A stretch of 64,000 bases of DNA from Gordonia liuliyuniae (GCF_021739025.1 NZ_JAKKOT010000003.1:124001-188000); one strand, 5' to 3'. Positions 29,490 to 37,805 are shown, numbered from the stretch's first letter. A program made the numbers and translations. Notes: generated by a model not told the origin, from the letters alone.

Positions 29490-30621
29490 ACTGCGTACTT
29501 CGGTCGGCACGGTCGATGACCTGCATGCTGCTGCGGCTCGGACCGTCGGGCTCGACGACTTCGGCGATCGCGACTATCTCGACGGCTTGGAGGTGCTCCT
29601 CGAGTCGTATCGGAACGACGCGGGGCTCACCGAGCTCGGCAGCAAGATGTTCCGGTACTTCCTCAAGGGTGCGCTGATCGCGCGTCTCCTCAGCGAGGCG
29701 GGCTGGAAGAACAATCCGGGCTGTGTCGACGTCGCGGTGGAACGGCCGGTGTTCGTGACGGGCCTGCCGCGGACCGGGACGACGGCGCTGCATCGGCTGC
29801 TGGCGGCCGATCCCGCTCATCAGGGGCTCGAGATGTGGTTGACGGAGTTCCCGCAGCCGCGTCCGCCGCGGGAGACGTGGGCCGACAATCCGGTGTTCGC
29901 GCAGATCGAGGCGGGAATCGCCCAGCACCACGTCGAGAACCCCGAGTTCATGGGCCTGCACTACATGAGTGCGAGCGATGTCGAAGAGTGTTGGCAGTTG
30001 CTGCGCCAGTCGCTCATGTCGATCTCGTACGAGTCCCTCGCCTACCTGCCGACGTACTCGCGGTGGCTGCAACAGCGGGACTGGACTCCCGCCTACCGTC
30101 GCCATCGGAAGAATCTGCAGTTGATCGGCTCGAACGACCCGGGCAAGCGGTGGGTGTTGAAGAATCCGAGCCATCTGTTCGCGCTCGATGCGCTGTTGGA
30201 GGTTTACCCGGATGCGATCGTCGTGCAGACGCATCGTGCGCCGGAGACGATCATCCCGTCGATGTGCAGTCTCGCCGAGCACGCGACCGAGGGCCATTCG
30301 ACGGTGTTCACCGGGGCGACGATCGGACAGACGCAACTGGACCTGTGGTCGCGCGGACTGCGGGAGTTCTCCGCCGCTCGAGCGAAGCACGATCCCGCGC
30401 AGTTCGTCGACGTCGACTTCGACGAGTTGCGGGCCGACCCGTTCGCTGCGGTCGGTCGGGTCTACGACGCTCTCGGTGCTCCGCTGTCGGAGGAGGCGCG
30501 CGACGCGATGGTCGCGCTCGACTCGGAGTCGAAGTCCGGCGACCGCAAGCCCGCACACAAATACTCGCTGGAGGACTACGGTCTCACCGCGGATCAGGTG
30601 CGAGACGCATTCGGGGGCTGA
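29482..30621 (+). CDS. Sulfotransferase-family protein (Rv3529c-like)
   Basis: A 379-residue protein with the PAPS 5'-phosphate loop VFVTGLPRTGTTALHRLLA near residue 90 and a later WVLKNPSHLFALDALLEVYPDA segment, both typical of the sulfotransferase_3 family. It may transfer sulfate from PAPS to a hydroxyl of a steroid-derived or lipid substrate, though activity is unproven in the family's cholesterol-cluster members. I use the ATG at 29482, overlapping the SDR stop. A GTG three codons earlier is an alternative. It is the last gene of the hsa transcript and is followed by an inverted repeat. Confidence 0.85.
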   Translation: MTELRTSVGTVDDLHAAAARTVGLDDFGDRDYLDGLEVLLESYRNDAGLTELGSKMFRYFLKGALIARLLSEAGWKNNPGCVDVAVERPVFVTGLPRTGTTALHRLLAADPAHQGLEMWLTEFPQPRPPRETWADNPVFAQIEAGIAQHHVENPEFMGLHYMSASDVEECWQLLRQSLMSISYESLAYLPTYSRWLQQRDWTPAYRRHRKNLQLIGSNDPGKRWVLKNPSHLFALDALLEVYPDAIVVQTHRAPETIIPSMCSLAEHATEGHSTVFTGATIGQTQLDLWSRGLREFSAARAKHDPAQFVDVDFDELRADPFAAVGRVYDALGAPLSEEARDAMVALDSESKSGDRKPAHKYSLEDYGLTADQVRDAFGG

Positions 30622-30695
30622 CCTCAAGTTCCCCGCTCAGGGGCGGCATCGCTTAGGGGTGAGACCCCGGAGCTGAGTGGGGAATCTGACGTCAG
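30618..30695. repeat. Dispersed inverted-repeat element, copy A
   Basis: 23-base arms at 30618-30640 and 30673-30695 match at 19 of 23 positions when inverted. The shared arm core TGAC(G/C)TCAgaTTCCCC recurs in a second element at 52243-52320. Copy A begins inside the last codons of the sulfotransferase gene. It could act as a terminator; the shared arms point to a common mobile or REP-like origin. Confidence 0.8.
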
Positions 30696-30724
30696 CGAAG
30701 ATGGTTTCGGTTGACCGAACTTTA

Positions 30725-30743
30725 ATTAGGCAGCTACCCTAAT
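30725..30743. promoter_or_regulatory. Candidate metal-regulator operator of mntH
   Basis: Inverted repeat ATTAGG-N7-CCTAAT ending three bases before the mntH ATG. The arms resemble DtxR-family (IdeR/MntR) half-sites, but spacing is seven rather than nine, so an MntR-like site is more likely than a true iron box. A repressor here would cover the transcription and translation start. Confidence 0.55.
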
Positions 30744-30746
30744 CGT

Positions 30747-31982
30747 ATGTTGCGGAGTCGTCGAAACAGTGTGTTCGTGCGGACGGGGGCTCTCCTCGGT
30801 CCGGCGTTCGTCGCGTCGATCGCGTACGTCGATCCGGGCAATGTCGCCGCCAACATCACAGCGGGTGCGAAATACGGATATCTGCTGGTGTGGGTGCTCG
30901 TGTTGGCGAACGGCATCGCAGTGATGGTGCAATATCAGTCGGCGAAGCTCGGCGTCGTCACCGGTCGGACGCTGCCTCAGACGCTCGGTGACCGACTCCC
31001 CGGCAAGTCTCGCCTGATGTACTGGGCACAGGCCGAACTCGTCGCGGGCGCCACCGACATCGCGGAAGTGATCGGCGGGGCCGTCGCCCTTCACCTGCTG
31101 TTCGGACTGCCGCTGCCGGTCGGCGGAGCGATCGTCGGCGTGATCGCCATGATCCTGTTGGTCACCGCCAACCGACGCAGACAGCGCCAGTTCGAGACGA
31201 TCATCGTCGGACTGCTCGCCGTGATCGTCGTCGGGTTCCTAGCGGGGCTGGTCGTGAGCCCACCCGATGCAGGCGGAATGCTGGGCGGGATGGTTCCGCG
31301 CCTGGACGGGACCGAGACGGTGTTGCTCGCCGCGTCGATGCTCGGCGCGACAGTGATGCCGCACGCGATCTACCTGCACTCGTCACTCGTCATCGACCGA
31401 CACGGCGAGCCGACGAGTCCGCAGCGGACACGACGGCTGCTGTCCGCGACGAAGGTCGACGTCTGGGTGGCGCTGGTCCTCGCGGGCGCCGTCAACATCG
31501 CACTGCTCGTGCTGGCCGCGACCAGCCTGTACGGCCACGAGGGCACCGACAGCATCGAGGGCGCCCACGCGGCGGTCCGCGATGCGTTGGGGCCGGTCGT
31601 CGCGGGTGCGTTCGCCGTCGGTCTCCTCGCCTCCGGCATCGCGTCGACGTCGGTCGGTTCGTATGCGGGCGGCGCGATCATGGCGGGCATGCTCCGCCGA
31701 CAGTTCCCGATGGTCGTCCGGCGGGCGGTGACCCTGATCCCGGCGCTGGTCATCCTCGGCGCGGGCATCGACCCGACGACCGCGCTGATCATCTCCCAGG
31801 TGGTCTTGAGCTTCGGCATCCCGTTCGCGATCATCCCGCTGCGCCGCTACACGTCCGACCGTGCGCTGATGGGCTCGTTCACCGACGGTCCGTGGCTGCG
31901 GTGGGCGTCCATGGCCGCGGTCGTCGCCGTCGTCGTGCTCAACATCGCGCTGATCGGATTGACGCTGACCGGATCGGGGTGA
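30747..31982 (+). CDS. mntH: Nramp-family manganese/divalent metal transporter
   Basis: A 411-residue polytopic protein with about eleven helices. Nramp signatures are DPGN in helix 1 (SIAYVDPGNVAANI), metal-binding MPHA in helix 6 (ATVMPHAIYLHSSLV) and the QAELVAGATDIAEVIGGA segment. It is a proton-coupled importer of Mn2+ (or Fe2+) in the inner membrane. There is no ribosome site before the ATG and an operator-like palindrome lies directly in front, so the message may be leaderless. It converges with the acyl-CoA dehydrogenase operon, with 30 bases between stops. Confidence 0.93.
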   Translation: MLRSRRNSVFVRTGALLGPAFVASIAYVDPGNVAANITAGAKYGYLLVWVLVLANGIAVMVQYQSAKLGVVTGRTLPQTLGDRLPGKSRLMYWAQAELVAGATDIAEVIGGAVALHLLFGLPLPVGGAIVGVIAMILLVTANRRRQRQFETIIVGLLAVIVVGFLAGLVVSPPDAGGMLGGMVPRLDGTETVLLAASMLGATVMPHAIYLHSSLVIDRHGEPTSPQRTRRLLSATKVDVWVALVLAGAVNIALLVLAATSLYGHEGTDSIEGAHAAVRDALGPVVAGAFAVGLLASGIASTSVGSYAGGAIMAGMLRRQFPMVVRRAVTLIPALVILGAGIDPTTALIISQVVLSFGIPFAIIPLRRYTSDRALMGSFTDGPWLRWASMAAVVAVVVLNIALIGLTLTGSG

Positions 31983-32012
31983 CGCCCGCCGCGCGTACTA
32001 CAGGAGCAACTA

Positions 32013-33098
32013 CTAGAGGGGCACCGACTGCAGGGCCTCATGTGGCTGCCCGAACAGCTGGGCGTCGGCCTGCGCGCGTTTGAAGTACAAGCCGATGTCG
32101 TGTTCCCAGGTGATGCCGATGCCGCCGTGCAACTGGATCGCCTCTCCCGTCACGCGCATGTACTCCTCGGAGCACTGCACGTGCGCGACAGCCGCGAGCT
32201 GTGCCGCGTCGTCGCGTCCGGCGACGACCGCGGCCACTGCGGCCGCCGACATCGAGCGCATCGCTTCGACGGACACGTACATGTCGGCCATCCGATGCTT
32301 GAGCGACTGGAACGACCCGAGCGTCCGACCGAACTGCTTGCGGTCCGACGTGTACTCGACGGTGAGCGCCAAGGCTCGTGCCGCGCCGCCGACCTGTTCG
32401 GCCGAGAGCATCGCCCACGCCAACGTGCGGATCCGGTCTGCGATTCCCGGTGGCGAACTGACCGCGGTCGCAGGCACCTCGTCGAAGGAGACGCGTGCCA
32501 GCGGGCGCGTCGGATCGAGTACCGGGAGCGCGGTCACCGTGATGCCGGGAGCGGACGCGTCGATCTCGTGCAAGGTGATGTGCTGCCCGTCGTCGCCCGC
32601 TCGGGCGAGGACGAGGAAGACGTCGGCGGATTCGCCGTCGATCACGTACTCCGCCGTCCCGGACAGCAGTCCGGCATCGGCCGAGACGCCCGGTGTGTTC
32701 CATCCGGTCGCCCCCGCCCAACAGAGCGCGCCGATCGTCTCGCCCGACGCCAGGCCGGGGAGTAGCCGTGCGGCCGCCTCGGAGTCCTCCGACGCGAGGA
32801 CCGCCCCCACCGCGAGAACCGCCGACGAGAACACCGGCACCGGCGACAACGTCGCGCCGACCTCCTCGACGGCGAGCGCGGTCTCCGCCCACGAGGCGTC
32901 GGCGCCGTCGTACTGCTCGGGCACGGCCAGCGCGGAGACACCGATCTCGGCGCACAGCGTGTCCCAGAGGTCGCGGTCCACACGGCCGTCGCTCTGCATG
33001 GCCGTGCGAACGGCTTCGGACGTCGACCGTTTGCGCAGAACGTCACGGATCGAGTCGGTGAGGGCAGCGCGTTCCTCGGCGCCGACCTCCGAACTCAC
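32013..33098 (-). CDS. Acyl-CoA dehydrogenase, third of a KstR2-type operon
   Basis: A 361-residue FAD acyl-CoA dehydrogenase. The C-terminal domain has YTSDRKQFGRTLGSFQSLKHRMADMYVSVE and LHGGIGITWEHDIGLYFKRAQ. The GTG at 33098 overlaps the preceding gene's stop (GTGA), so the two are coupled; a longer in-frame reading lacks a start signal. Actinobacterial steroid dehydrogenases often work as alpha2beta2 complexes of adjacent genes. The KstR2 box at the head of the operon suggests ring C/D (HIP) degradation, like FadE31-33 or IpdE of M. tuberculosis, but exact orthology is not clear. Confidence 0.85.
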   Translation of the reverse strand: MSSEVGAEERAALTDSIRDVLRKRSTSEAVRTAMQSDGRVDRDLWDTLCAEIGVSALAVPEQYDGADASWAETALAVEEVGATLSPVPVFSSAVLAVGAVLASEDSEAAARLLPGLASGETIGALCWAGATGWNTPGVSADAGLLSGTAEYVIDGESADVFLVLARAGDDGQHITLHEIDASAPGITVTALPVLDPTRPLARVSFDEVPATAVSSPPGIADRIRTLAWAMLSAEQVGGAARALALTVEYTSDRKQFGRTLGSFQSLKHRMADMYVSVEAMRSMSAAAVAAVVAGRDDAAQLAAVAHVQCSEEYMRVTGEAIQLHGGIGITWEHDIGLYFKRAQADAQLFGQPHEALQSVPL

Positions 33099-34063
33099 AG
33101 CGACTCCAGGATCAGGGCCCGATGATGGGCTGGCGTGCCCCACGCGGACAACAGCGCGCGCGTCTTGGTCAGATACAGCGACAAGTCGTGCTCGGCCGTG
33201 TAGCCGATCGCGCCGAGTACCTGCAGGCCCTGCCGCGACGCCAGGTACGCGGCCTCGCCCGCCGCGACCTTGGCGGCCGAGACGTCCCGGCTGACGTCGG
33301 TCCCGTCCGGTACCTGCCCGTCGATGCCTGCCGCCGCGCCGTGCACCAGCGGGCGGGCCATCTCGATCGCGATCGCGACGTCTGCCAGGTGGTGCTTCAC
33401 CGCCTGGAACGAACCGATCTCACGGCCGAACTGCTTGCGCGACTTCGCGTACTCGGCGGCCAGATCGAGCATCGCCGAGCCGAGCCCGAGGAGCTGGGCG
33501 GCGGTCGCGAGGGCGCCGAGGTCTCGACTCCGCTCGATCGACGTGGTGGAGGCCCCGGTCGAGCGTGTGCCCGCCGACAGCACGGCCACGCGCCGCGTCG
33601 GATCGACGGTGTCGAGGAGTTCGCCCGCCGTCGCGGTGAATACGCCGTCGGCGGTGATCAGGTAGGGCGTGGCCGCATCGGGGTCGACTGCGCGCGGACA
33701 GACCGGCGGCAGCGCGCACGTCGCCGGAGCGCCGCCGAGCAGAGCATCGAGGTCGTCGCCCGCACCCAGCGCGGCCGGTACGACGGCGAAGGTCTCGGCG
33801 ATCGGACCCGGCAGTGCGCCGTAGCCGAGTCGCTCGACGGCGGCGACCATCTCCACGGCGCCCGCGCCGCTGCCGCCGAGTTCGTCGGGGACGAGCAGGC
33901 CGGTGATGCCCGCCTCGGCGAGCTGGCGGTACACGTCGAGTGCCGCGGACCGGTCGTCGTCCTCGGCCCATGCGCGCGCGACGGCGACACCGCCCGCCCG
34001 TTCGAGGATGCCGTCGACCGTCTGCGCGAGATCGGTGTGAATGTCACTGAGGAGGAAGTCCAT
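33095..34063 (-). CDS. Acyl-CoA dehydrogenase, second of the operon
   Basis: A 322-residue acyl-CoA dehydrogenase-like protein, shorter than the usual 380. It keeps YAKSRKQFGREIGSFQAVKHHLADVAIAIEMARPL, GLQVLGAIGYTAEHDLSLYLTKTR and a normal N-terminal helical domain with GGSGAGAVEMVAAVERLGYG. Short members of this kind are usually the partner subunit of a heterotetramer. It starts at an ATG two bases after the preceding stop. Size resembles FadE32/FadE33 of the M. tuberculosis KstR2 regulon. Confidence 0.85.
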   Translation of the reverse strand: MDFLLSDIHTDLAQTVDGILERAGGVAVARAWAEDDDRSAALDVYRQLAEAGITGLLVPDELGGSGAGAVEMVAAVERLGYGALPGPIAETFAVVPAALGAGDDLDALLGGAPATCALPPVCPRAVDPDAATPYLITADGVFTATAGELLDTVDPTRRVAVLSAGTRSTGASTTSIERSRDLGALATAAQLLGLGSAMLDLAAEYAKSRKQFGREIGSFQAVKHHLADVAIAIEMARPLVHGAAAGIDGQVPDGTDVSRDVSAAKVAAGEAAYLASRQGLQVLGAIGYTAEHDLSLYLTKTRALLSAWGTPAHHRALILESL

Positions 34064-34065
34064 GA

Positions 34066-35223
34066 TTATCGGTCTCCGCGGGGCAGGCCGAGCAGTCGCT
34101 CGGCGATCACGTTGCGTTGGATCTCGTTGGTTCCCGCATATATCGGGCCCGACAGCGAGAAGAGGTAACCGTCCATCCAGCCGGTGTCGAGTTCGGCGTC
34201 GGCGCCGAGCAGGTCGAGGGCGGTCTCGTGCGTGGCGATGTCCCACTGCGACCAGAACACCTTGTTGATCGACGACTCCATGCCGAGTTGTCCGCCCGCC
34301 GCGAGACGGCTGACCGTCCGGTACGTCGACAACTCGTAGGCGCGCGAACCGATCCAGGCGTCGGCGACGGCCGCGTCGGACGTGGACACCGCATCGCGGC
34401 GGCTCTTCCACAGCGTGATGAGTCGATCAGTCGCGGCGAGGAAGCGGCCGGGGGAGCGCAGCGACAACCCGCGCTCGTTGGCCGCGGTGCTCATCGCGAC
34501 CTTCCACCCGTTGTTCACCTCGCCGATCACCCCGGATGCACCCGGATCGGTCGGGTCGTCGGGGACGAACACGTTCTCCAGGAACAGTTCCGCGAACCCG
34601 GGCTCGCCGTCGAGCTGGGCGATCGGCCGGACGGTCACGCCCTCGGCGCGCAGGTCGAACATGAAGTAGGTGATGCCGCGATGCCGCTGGGCCTGTTTGT
34701 CGGTCCGGAACAGGCCGAAACCCAGATCCGCGAAACTGGACCGCGAACTCCACGTCTTCTGCCCGTTGAGCAGCCAGCCGCCCTCGGTGCGCGTCGCCGT
34801 CGAACGGAGCGACGCGAGGTCCGAGCCCGCCTCGGGCTCGCTCCACGCCTGCCCCCAGATATCGTCGGCGCGGGCCATGCGCGGCATGATCCGCGCCAGC
34901 TGTTCGGGGCTGGCGTGTTCGAACAGGGTGGGGGCGAGCAGGAAGATGCCGTTCTGGCTGACACGTCCGGGTGCGCCTGACCGGTAGTACTCCTCCTCGA
35001 AGATCACCCAGTGGAGCAGCGGAACGTCGCGCCCGCCGAACTCCTCGGGCCAGCTCACCACCGACATGCGGGCGTCGGCCATCGTCGCCTCCCAGCGACG
35101 ATGGGCTTCGAAACCCTCGGCCGTGTCCATCGACGGGAGGGGCTCGGCGGGGACGTTGGCGGCCAACCACGACCGGACTTCGGCGCGGAACTCCTGCGCT
35201 GCGTCGTCGAACAAGAGGTCCAT
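34066..35223 (-). CDS. Acyl-CoA dehydrogenase, first of the operon (FadE31-like)
   Basis: A 385-residue full-length acyl-CoA dehydrogenase. It has AWSEPEAGSDLASLRSTATRTEGGWLLNGQKTWSS (FAD and substrate region) and ends SGPIYAGTNEIQRNVIAERLLGLPRGDR. The ATG overlaps the enoyl-CoA hydratase stop (TGATG). Length and ending fit FadE31-type enzymes. It probably pairs with the short subunit encoded next. Confidence 0.87.
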   Translation of the reverse strand: MDLLFDDAAQEFRAEVRSWLAANVPAEPLPSMDTAEGFEAHRRWEATMADARMSVVSWPEEFGGRDVPLLHWVIFEEEYYRSGAPGRVSQNGIFLLAPTLFEHASPEQLARIMPRMARADDIWGQAWSEPEAGSDLASLRSTATRTEGGWLLNGQKTWSSRSSFADLGFGLFRTDKQAQRHRGITYFMFDLRAEGVTVRPIAQLDGEPGFAELFLENVFVPDDPTDPGASGVIGEVNNGWKVAMSTAANERGLSLRSPGRFLAATDRLITLWKSRRDAVSTSDAAVADAWIGSRAYELSTYRTVSRLAAGGQLGMESSINKVFWSQWDIATHETALDLLGADAELDTGWMDGYLFSLSGPIYAGTNEIQRNVIAERLLGLPRGDR

Positions 35224-36140
35224 CAGCGCTCTCCCGCACTCTTCATCGACTTGGCGTCCATGCCGCCGAGTGAGTCGCCCTGTTCGGCGTTCGCGGCGTG
35301 CGCGTAGTGATGCCAGCCGAACACCGAGTCCATCGCGTTGCGCATGCCCATCTGGTCTTCGCAGATGTTGACGGCCTTCTTGCTCAAGAACAGTCCCTGC
35401 ATCGGCATCTGGACCATTCGCTCGCAGATCGCGTCGACCTTCGCCGCCAGTTCCTCGCGGGGGACCACGTGGTTCACCATGCCCCAGTCGAGTGCCTGCG
35501 CTGACGTGAAACGGTCGCCGGTGAACAGGATCTCTTTGGCGCGACGCGGTCCCAGAACGAAGGCGTGCGCGAAGTATTCGACACCCGGGATTCCCATGCG
35601 GGCAACGGGATCGGAGAAGAAGGCGTCGTCGGACGCGACGATGAAGTCGGCCGACCAGGCGAGCATCAGGCCGCCCGCGATGCACGCGCCGTGGACCTGC
35701 GCGATGACGGGCTTGGGCATGTCGCGCCACCGGCGGCACATCCCCATGTACACCTCGGTCTCGCGCGCCAGCCGCTGATCGGCGGTCATGTCGGTTCCGC
35801 TGCGGCCGCTGGTGTCGGTGTGGTCCCAGTGCAGGGTCGCCGCGTTCTCGTAGTACGTGTCGAAGTCGCGCTCCGGGGTGCCGATGTCGTGGCCTGCCGA
35901 GAAGTGCTTGCCGTTGGCGCGCAACACGATCACCTTGACGGCTGCGTCGTCGACGGCCTTGCGGAAGGCGGCGTCCAGCGAATACGTCATCACCGAGTTC
36001 TGTGCGTTGCGGTAGTCGGGGCGGTTCAGCGTCACGTATGCGACGGCGTCGTCGGGGCCGCCGACTTCGTAGGCGACCGGGCTGGTGTCGGGCCCGAGGT
36101 CGTCGGGGCGCAGTGCGGGAGGGATCACGGCATCGCTCAT
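35223..36140 (-). CDS. Enoyl-CoA hydratase/isomerase (crotonase) family protein
   Basis: A 305-residue crotonase-fold protein. The oxyanion-hole segments are GKHFSAGHDIG and HGACIAGGLMLAWSADFIVA, then SDPVARMGIPGVEYFAHAFVLGPRRAKEILFTG. It is longer than a standard hydratase, with an insert after PERDFDTYYEN. Gene order crotonase-FadE-FadE recalls echA13-fadE17-fadE18 of M. tuberculosis. It heads the KstR2-boxed operon. The ATG at 36140 has TATAGT seven bases upstream and no spaced ribosome site, so the message may be leaderless. Hydratase, isomerase and ring-opening hydrolase remain open. Confidence 0.87.
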   Translation of the reverse strand: MSDAVIPPALRPDDLGPDTSPVAYEVGGPDDAVAYVTLNRPDYRNAQNSVMTYSLDAAFRKAVDDAAVKVIVLRANGKHFSAGHDIGTPERDFDTYYENAATLHWDHTDTSGRSGTDMTADQRLARETEVYMGMCRRWRDMPKPVIAQVHGACIAGGLMLAWSADFIVASDDAFFSDPVARMGIPGVEYFAHAFVLGPRRAKEILFTGDRFTSAQALDWGMVNHVVPREELAAKVDAICERMVQMPMQGLFLSKKAVNICEDQMGMRNAMDSVFGWHHYAHAANAEQGDSLGGMDAKSMKSAGER

Positions 36141-36147
36141 ACCCTCG

Positions 36148-36153
36148 ACTATA
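36148..36153 (-). promoter_or_regulatory. -10 hexamer of the crotonase/FadE operon
   Basis: TATAGT read leftward, ending seven bases before the ATG at 36140. This spacing puts the transcription start at or next to the start codon, as in leaderless actinobacterial messages. Confidence 0.5.
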
Positions 36154-36157
36154 ACCG

Positions 36158-36171
36158 AGCAAGTGCTTGGT
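36158..36171. promoter_or_regulatory. KstR2-type operator
   Basis: AGCAAGTGCTTGGT matches the KstR2 consensus AnCAAGnnCTTGnT at every fixed position. It begins five bases upstream of the -10 hexamer. KstR2 controls degradation of the C and D rings (HIP) in mycobacteria and rhodococci and responds to HIP-CoA. Confidence 0.85.
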
Positions 36172-36197
36172 TGGTTAGACGGCGGGTAGATCCGCCG

Positions 36198-36806
36198 TCA
36201 GTGCGTCGCCGTCAGTGCGGCGTCGATGTGCGCCACGCAGTGATCGCCGTCGACGAACGGATCCAGCCCCACTCGGGTATCCGACCCGTGGGCGTCGAGG
36301 ACGCCCTGCATCAGTCCGCGGTGGACCGAACAGGTGATCTCGGGACTCTCGCGGGCCGTCTCCAGAAACGGGCATCGGCGCAGCCGGATCTGCGACGGCG
36401 GCGCGACGACCGGGTCGAAGCCCATCGAGGCGAGCATGTGCAGCAGGTCGGACGTGGCGTCGTCCGTGCGGTGGGCGCGGTCGGCGCCGAGAGCTCGTCC
36501 GGCGTCGGCGGCGCGTCGCGGCCCGTCTGGGGTCACGGCGAGCGCGGTCACCAGTGCTCGTGCCAGGGTCCCGTACTCGCGGGAGCCGGACGGGTCCATG
36601 CCGGGCCGCGCGCGGTAGCGGATGCGCGGTCGGCCGGGGCCCACTGCGGACTCGGTCTGTGCGTCGGCGAGCCCGTCGTCGGTGAGTGCTCGTAGGTGGA
36701 AGCGAACGGTCGTCGCGGGCACGCCGAGAGTCTCGGCCAGGTCTGCCACCGTGACCGGTGAGCCCGCGTCGCGCAGCGCGCCCAGGACGTCCGCGCGCGC
36801 GGTCAT
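36198..36806 (-). CDS. Helix-turn-helix regulator with C-terminal cysteines, SufR-like
   Basis: A 202-residue regulator. The N-terminal winged helix (LGALRDAGSPVTVADLAETLGVPATTVRFHLRALTDDGL) is followed by a C-terminal part with three cysteines: RRCPFLETARESPEITCSVHRGLMQGVL and GDHCVAHI. This layout matches SufR-type Fe-S cluster sensors. It is coupled to the ferredoxin gene by an ATGA overlap, so it is probably autoregulatory. An ArsR-like thiol sensor is the alternative. Confidence 0.8.
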   Translation of the reverse strand: MTARADVLGALRDAGSPVTVADLAETLGVPATTVRFHLRALTDDGLADAQTESAVGPGRPRIRYRARPGMDPSGSREYGTLARALVTALAVTPDGPRRAADAGRALGADRAHRTDDATSDLLHMLASMGFDPVVAPPSQIRLRRCPFLETARESPEITCSVHRGLMQGVLDAHGSDTRVGLDPFVDGDHCVAHIDAALTATH

Positions 36807-37150
36807 GGTTGCGCCTGCGGTTCCAGCGACGTCACCAGCGGAGCGTCCGACTCCGTCGGCCCGAGTTTTGCGGCGCCGCCCGGCGACCCGAGTGGAGCGT
36901 CGCGGCCGGGGAGCGTCTCAGTGAAGAACTCCGCGTTGTCGTTGATGTACGGCTCCCACTCGTCGGGGACGTCGTCCTCGTAGAAGATCGCCTCCACCGG
37001 GCACACGGGTTCGCACGCGCCGCAGTCGACGCATTCGTCCGGGTGGATGTACAGGCTGCGGCCGCCCTCGTAGATGCAGTCGACGGGGCATTCCTCGACG
37101 CAGGCGCGATCCATCACATCGACGCAGGGGAGTGCGATGACGTACGTCAT
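36803..37150 (-). CDS. 7Fe ferredoxin
   Basis: A 115-residue ferredoxin with Cys at 9, 17, 21, 25, 40, 43, 46 and 50 (PCVDVMDRACVEECPVDC and CVDCGACEPVC). This is the [3Fe-4S][4Fe-4S] pattern of mycobacterial FdxA/FdxC, followed by an acidic segment EWEPYINDNAEFF and a disordered tail. It is a one-electron carrier in the cytosol. ATGA overlaps on both sides make it the middle gene of a strictly coupled three-gene operon. Its redox partner is not obvious; nearby KshA is under a different promoter. Confidence 0.92.
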   Translation of the reverse strand: MTYVIALPCVDVMDRACVEECPVDCIYEGGRSLYIHPDECVDCGACEPVCPVEAIFYEDDVPDEWEPYINDNAEFFTETLPGRDAPLGSPGGAAKLGPTESDAPLVTSLEPQAQP

Positions 37151-37755
37151 GGCCGGGCTGCTCTCGGCACGATCGGATCGATGGTCAATGTCGGCTCGCG
37201 GTGCGTGTGGACCGTGAGGTAGCTGAGCCCGTCCGGTCCGGCGCGGAACGCTCGTTGCGAGCGTCGCGGCAGCCAGAGGAGGTCGCCCGCGGCCACCGGG
37301 ATGTCGTCGGCCTCGGTGCCGAGCGTTCCGGACCCGGCCACCACGTGGACGAGGACGTCCACCTCGCCGCCTGCGTGCTCGGCGATCTCGCCGTCGCCCG
37401 CGAGCCGGATCAGATTCGAATCCAGGTGTCGGTCGGCCGACTGCAGCTTCCATGCGACGTCCGCGGCGTCGACGGCAGCGTTCGTCAGCTCTGCGGTGTT
37501 GCCGAGCTTGCGGGGCGGTGTCGTCGCGGTGGCCTTGCCGATGCGGATCCGGTAGTCGCGCTTCTCGCGCACGAGGTACTCCCACGAGTAGCCGCCGGCC
37601 CGATCGGCCTCGAACTCGTCGTGCAGATGGCGCGGGTCGTGATCGTTCACGAGGATTAGTGCTTCGCCGACGTCGAGGTCGTCGAAGATCGCGAAGATCT
37701 TCGGATGACGCTGGGGCTTGGGGATCTCGCGGACGTCGAGCGTGATGTCGGGCAT
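37147..37755 (-). CDS. DUF2249-cupin fusion protein
   Basis: A 202-residue protein. Residues 1-75 are a DUF2249 domain (VREIPKPQRHPKIFAIFDDL, LVNDHDPRHLHDEFEAD, YSWEYL, RIRIGK). Residues about 115-195 are a cupin-like barrel (EHAGGEVDVLVHVVAGSGTL, AAGDLLWLPRRSQRAF). DUF2249 proteins often sit near denitrification and nitric-oxide genes. Fusion to a cupin, plus a 7Fe ferredoxin and a SufR-like regulator in the same operon, hints at NO or Fe-S stress. That is inference; biochemical function is unknown. Confidence 0.82.
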   Translation of the reverse strand: MPDITLDVREIPKPQRHPKIFAIFDDLDVGEALILVNDHDPRHLHDEFEADRAGGYSWEYLVREKRDYRIRIGKATATTPPRKLGNTAELTNAAVDAADVAWKLQSADRHLDSNLIRLAGDGEIAEHAGGEVDVLVHVVAGSGTLGTEADDIPVAAGDLLWLPRRSQRAFRAGPDGLSYLTVHTHREPTLTIDPIVPRAARP

Positions 37756-37788
37756 GACTAGCGTCTCCTGTGGGCTGCCGGGAATTAA

Positions 37789-37805
37789 TACAAGACCTAG
37801 TTGTA
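37789..37805. promoter_or_regulatory. Operator-like inverted repeat before the DUF2249 operon
   Basis: TACAA-N7-TTGTA, 34 bp upstream of the DUF2249 ATG in an AT-rich pocket unlike the surrounding DNA. It is a candidate site for the SufR-like regulator. Confidence 0.4.

Noticed and set aside
32013..33143. Longer start of the third acyl-CoA dehydrogenase at 33143
   Set aside because: The extra residues overlap the end of the previous gene out of frame; GTG 33098 gives a GTGA coupling and a normal N-terminus.
37147..37755. 3-hydroxyanthranilate dioxygenase
   Set aside because: Only the C-terminal part is cupin-like and the metal-binding His/Glu set is not evident; the N-terminal half is DUF2249, so the enzyme name is not supported.
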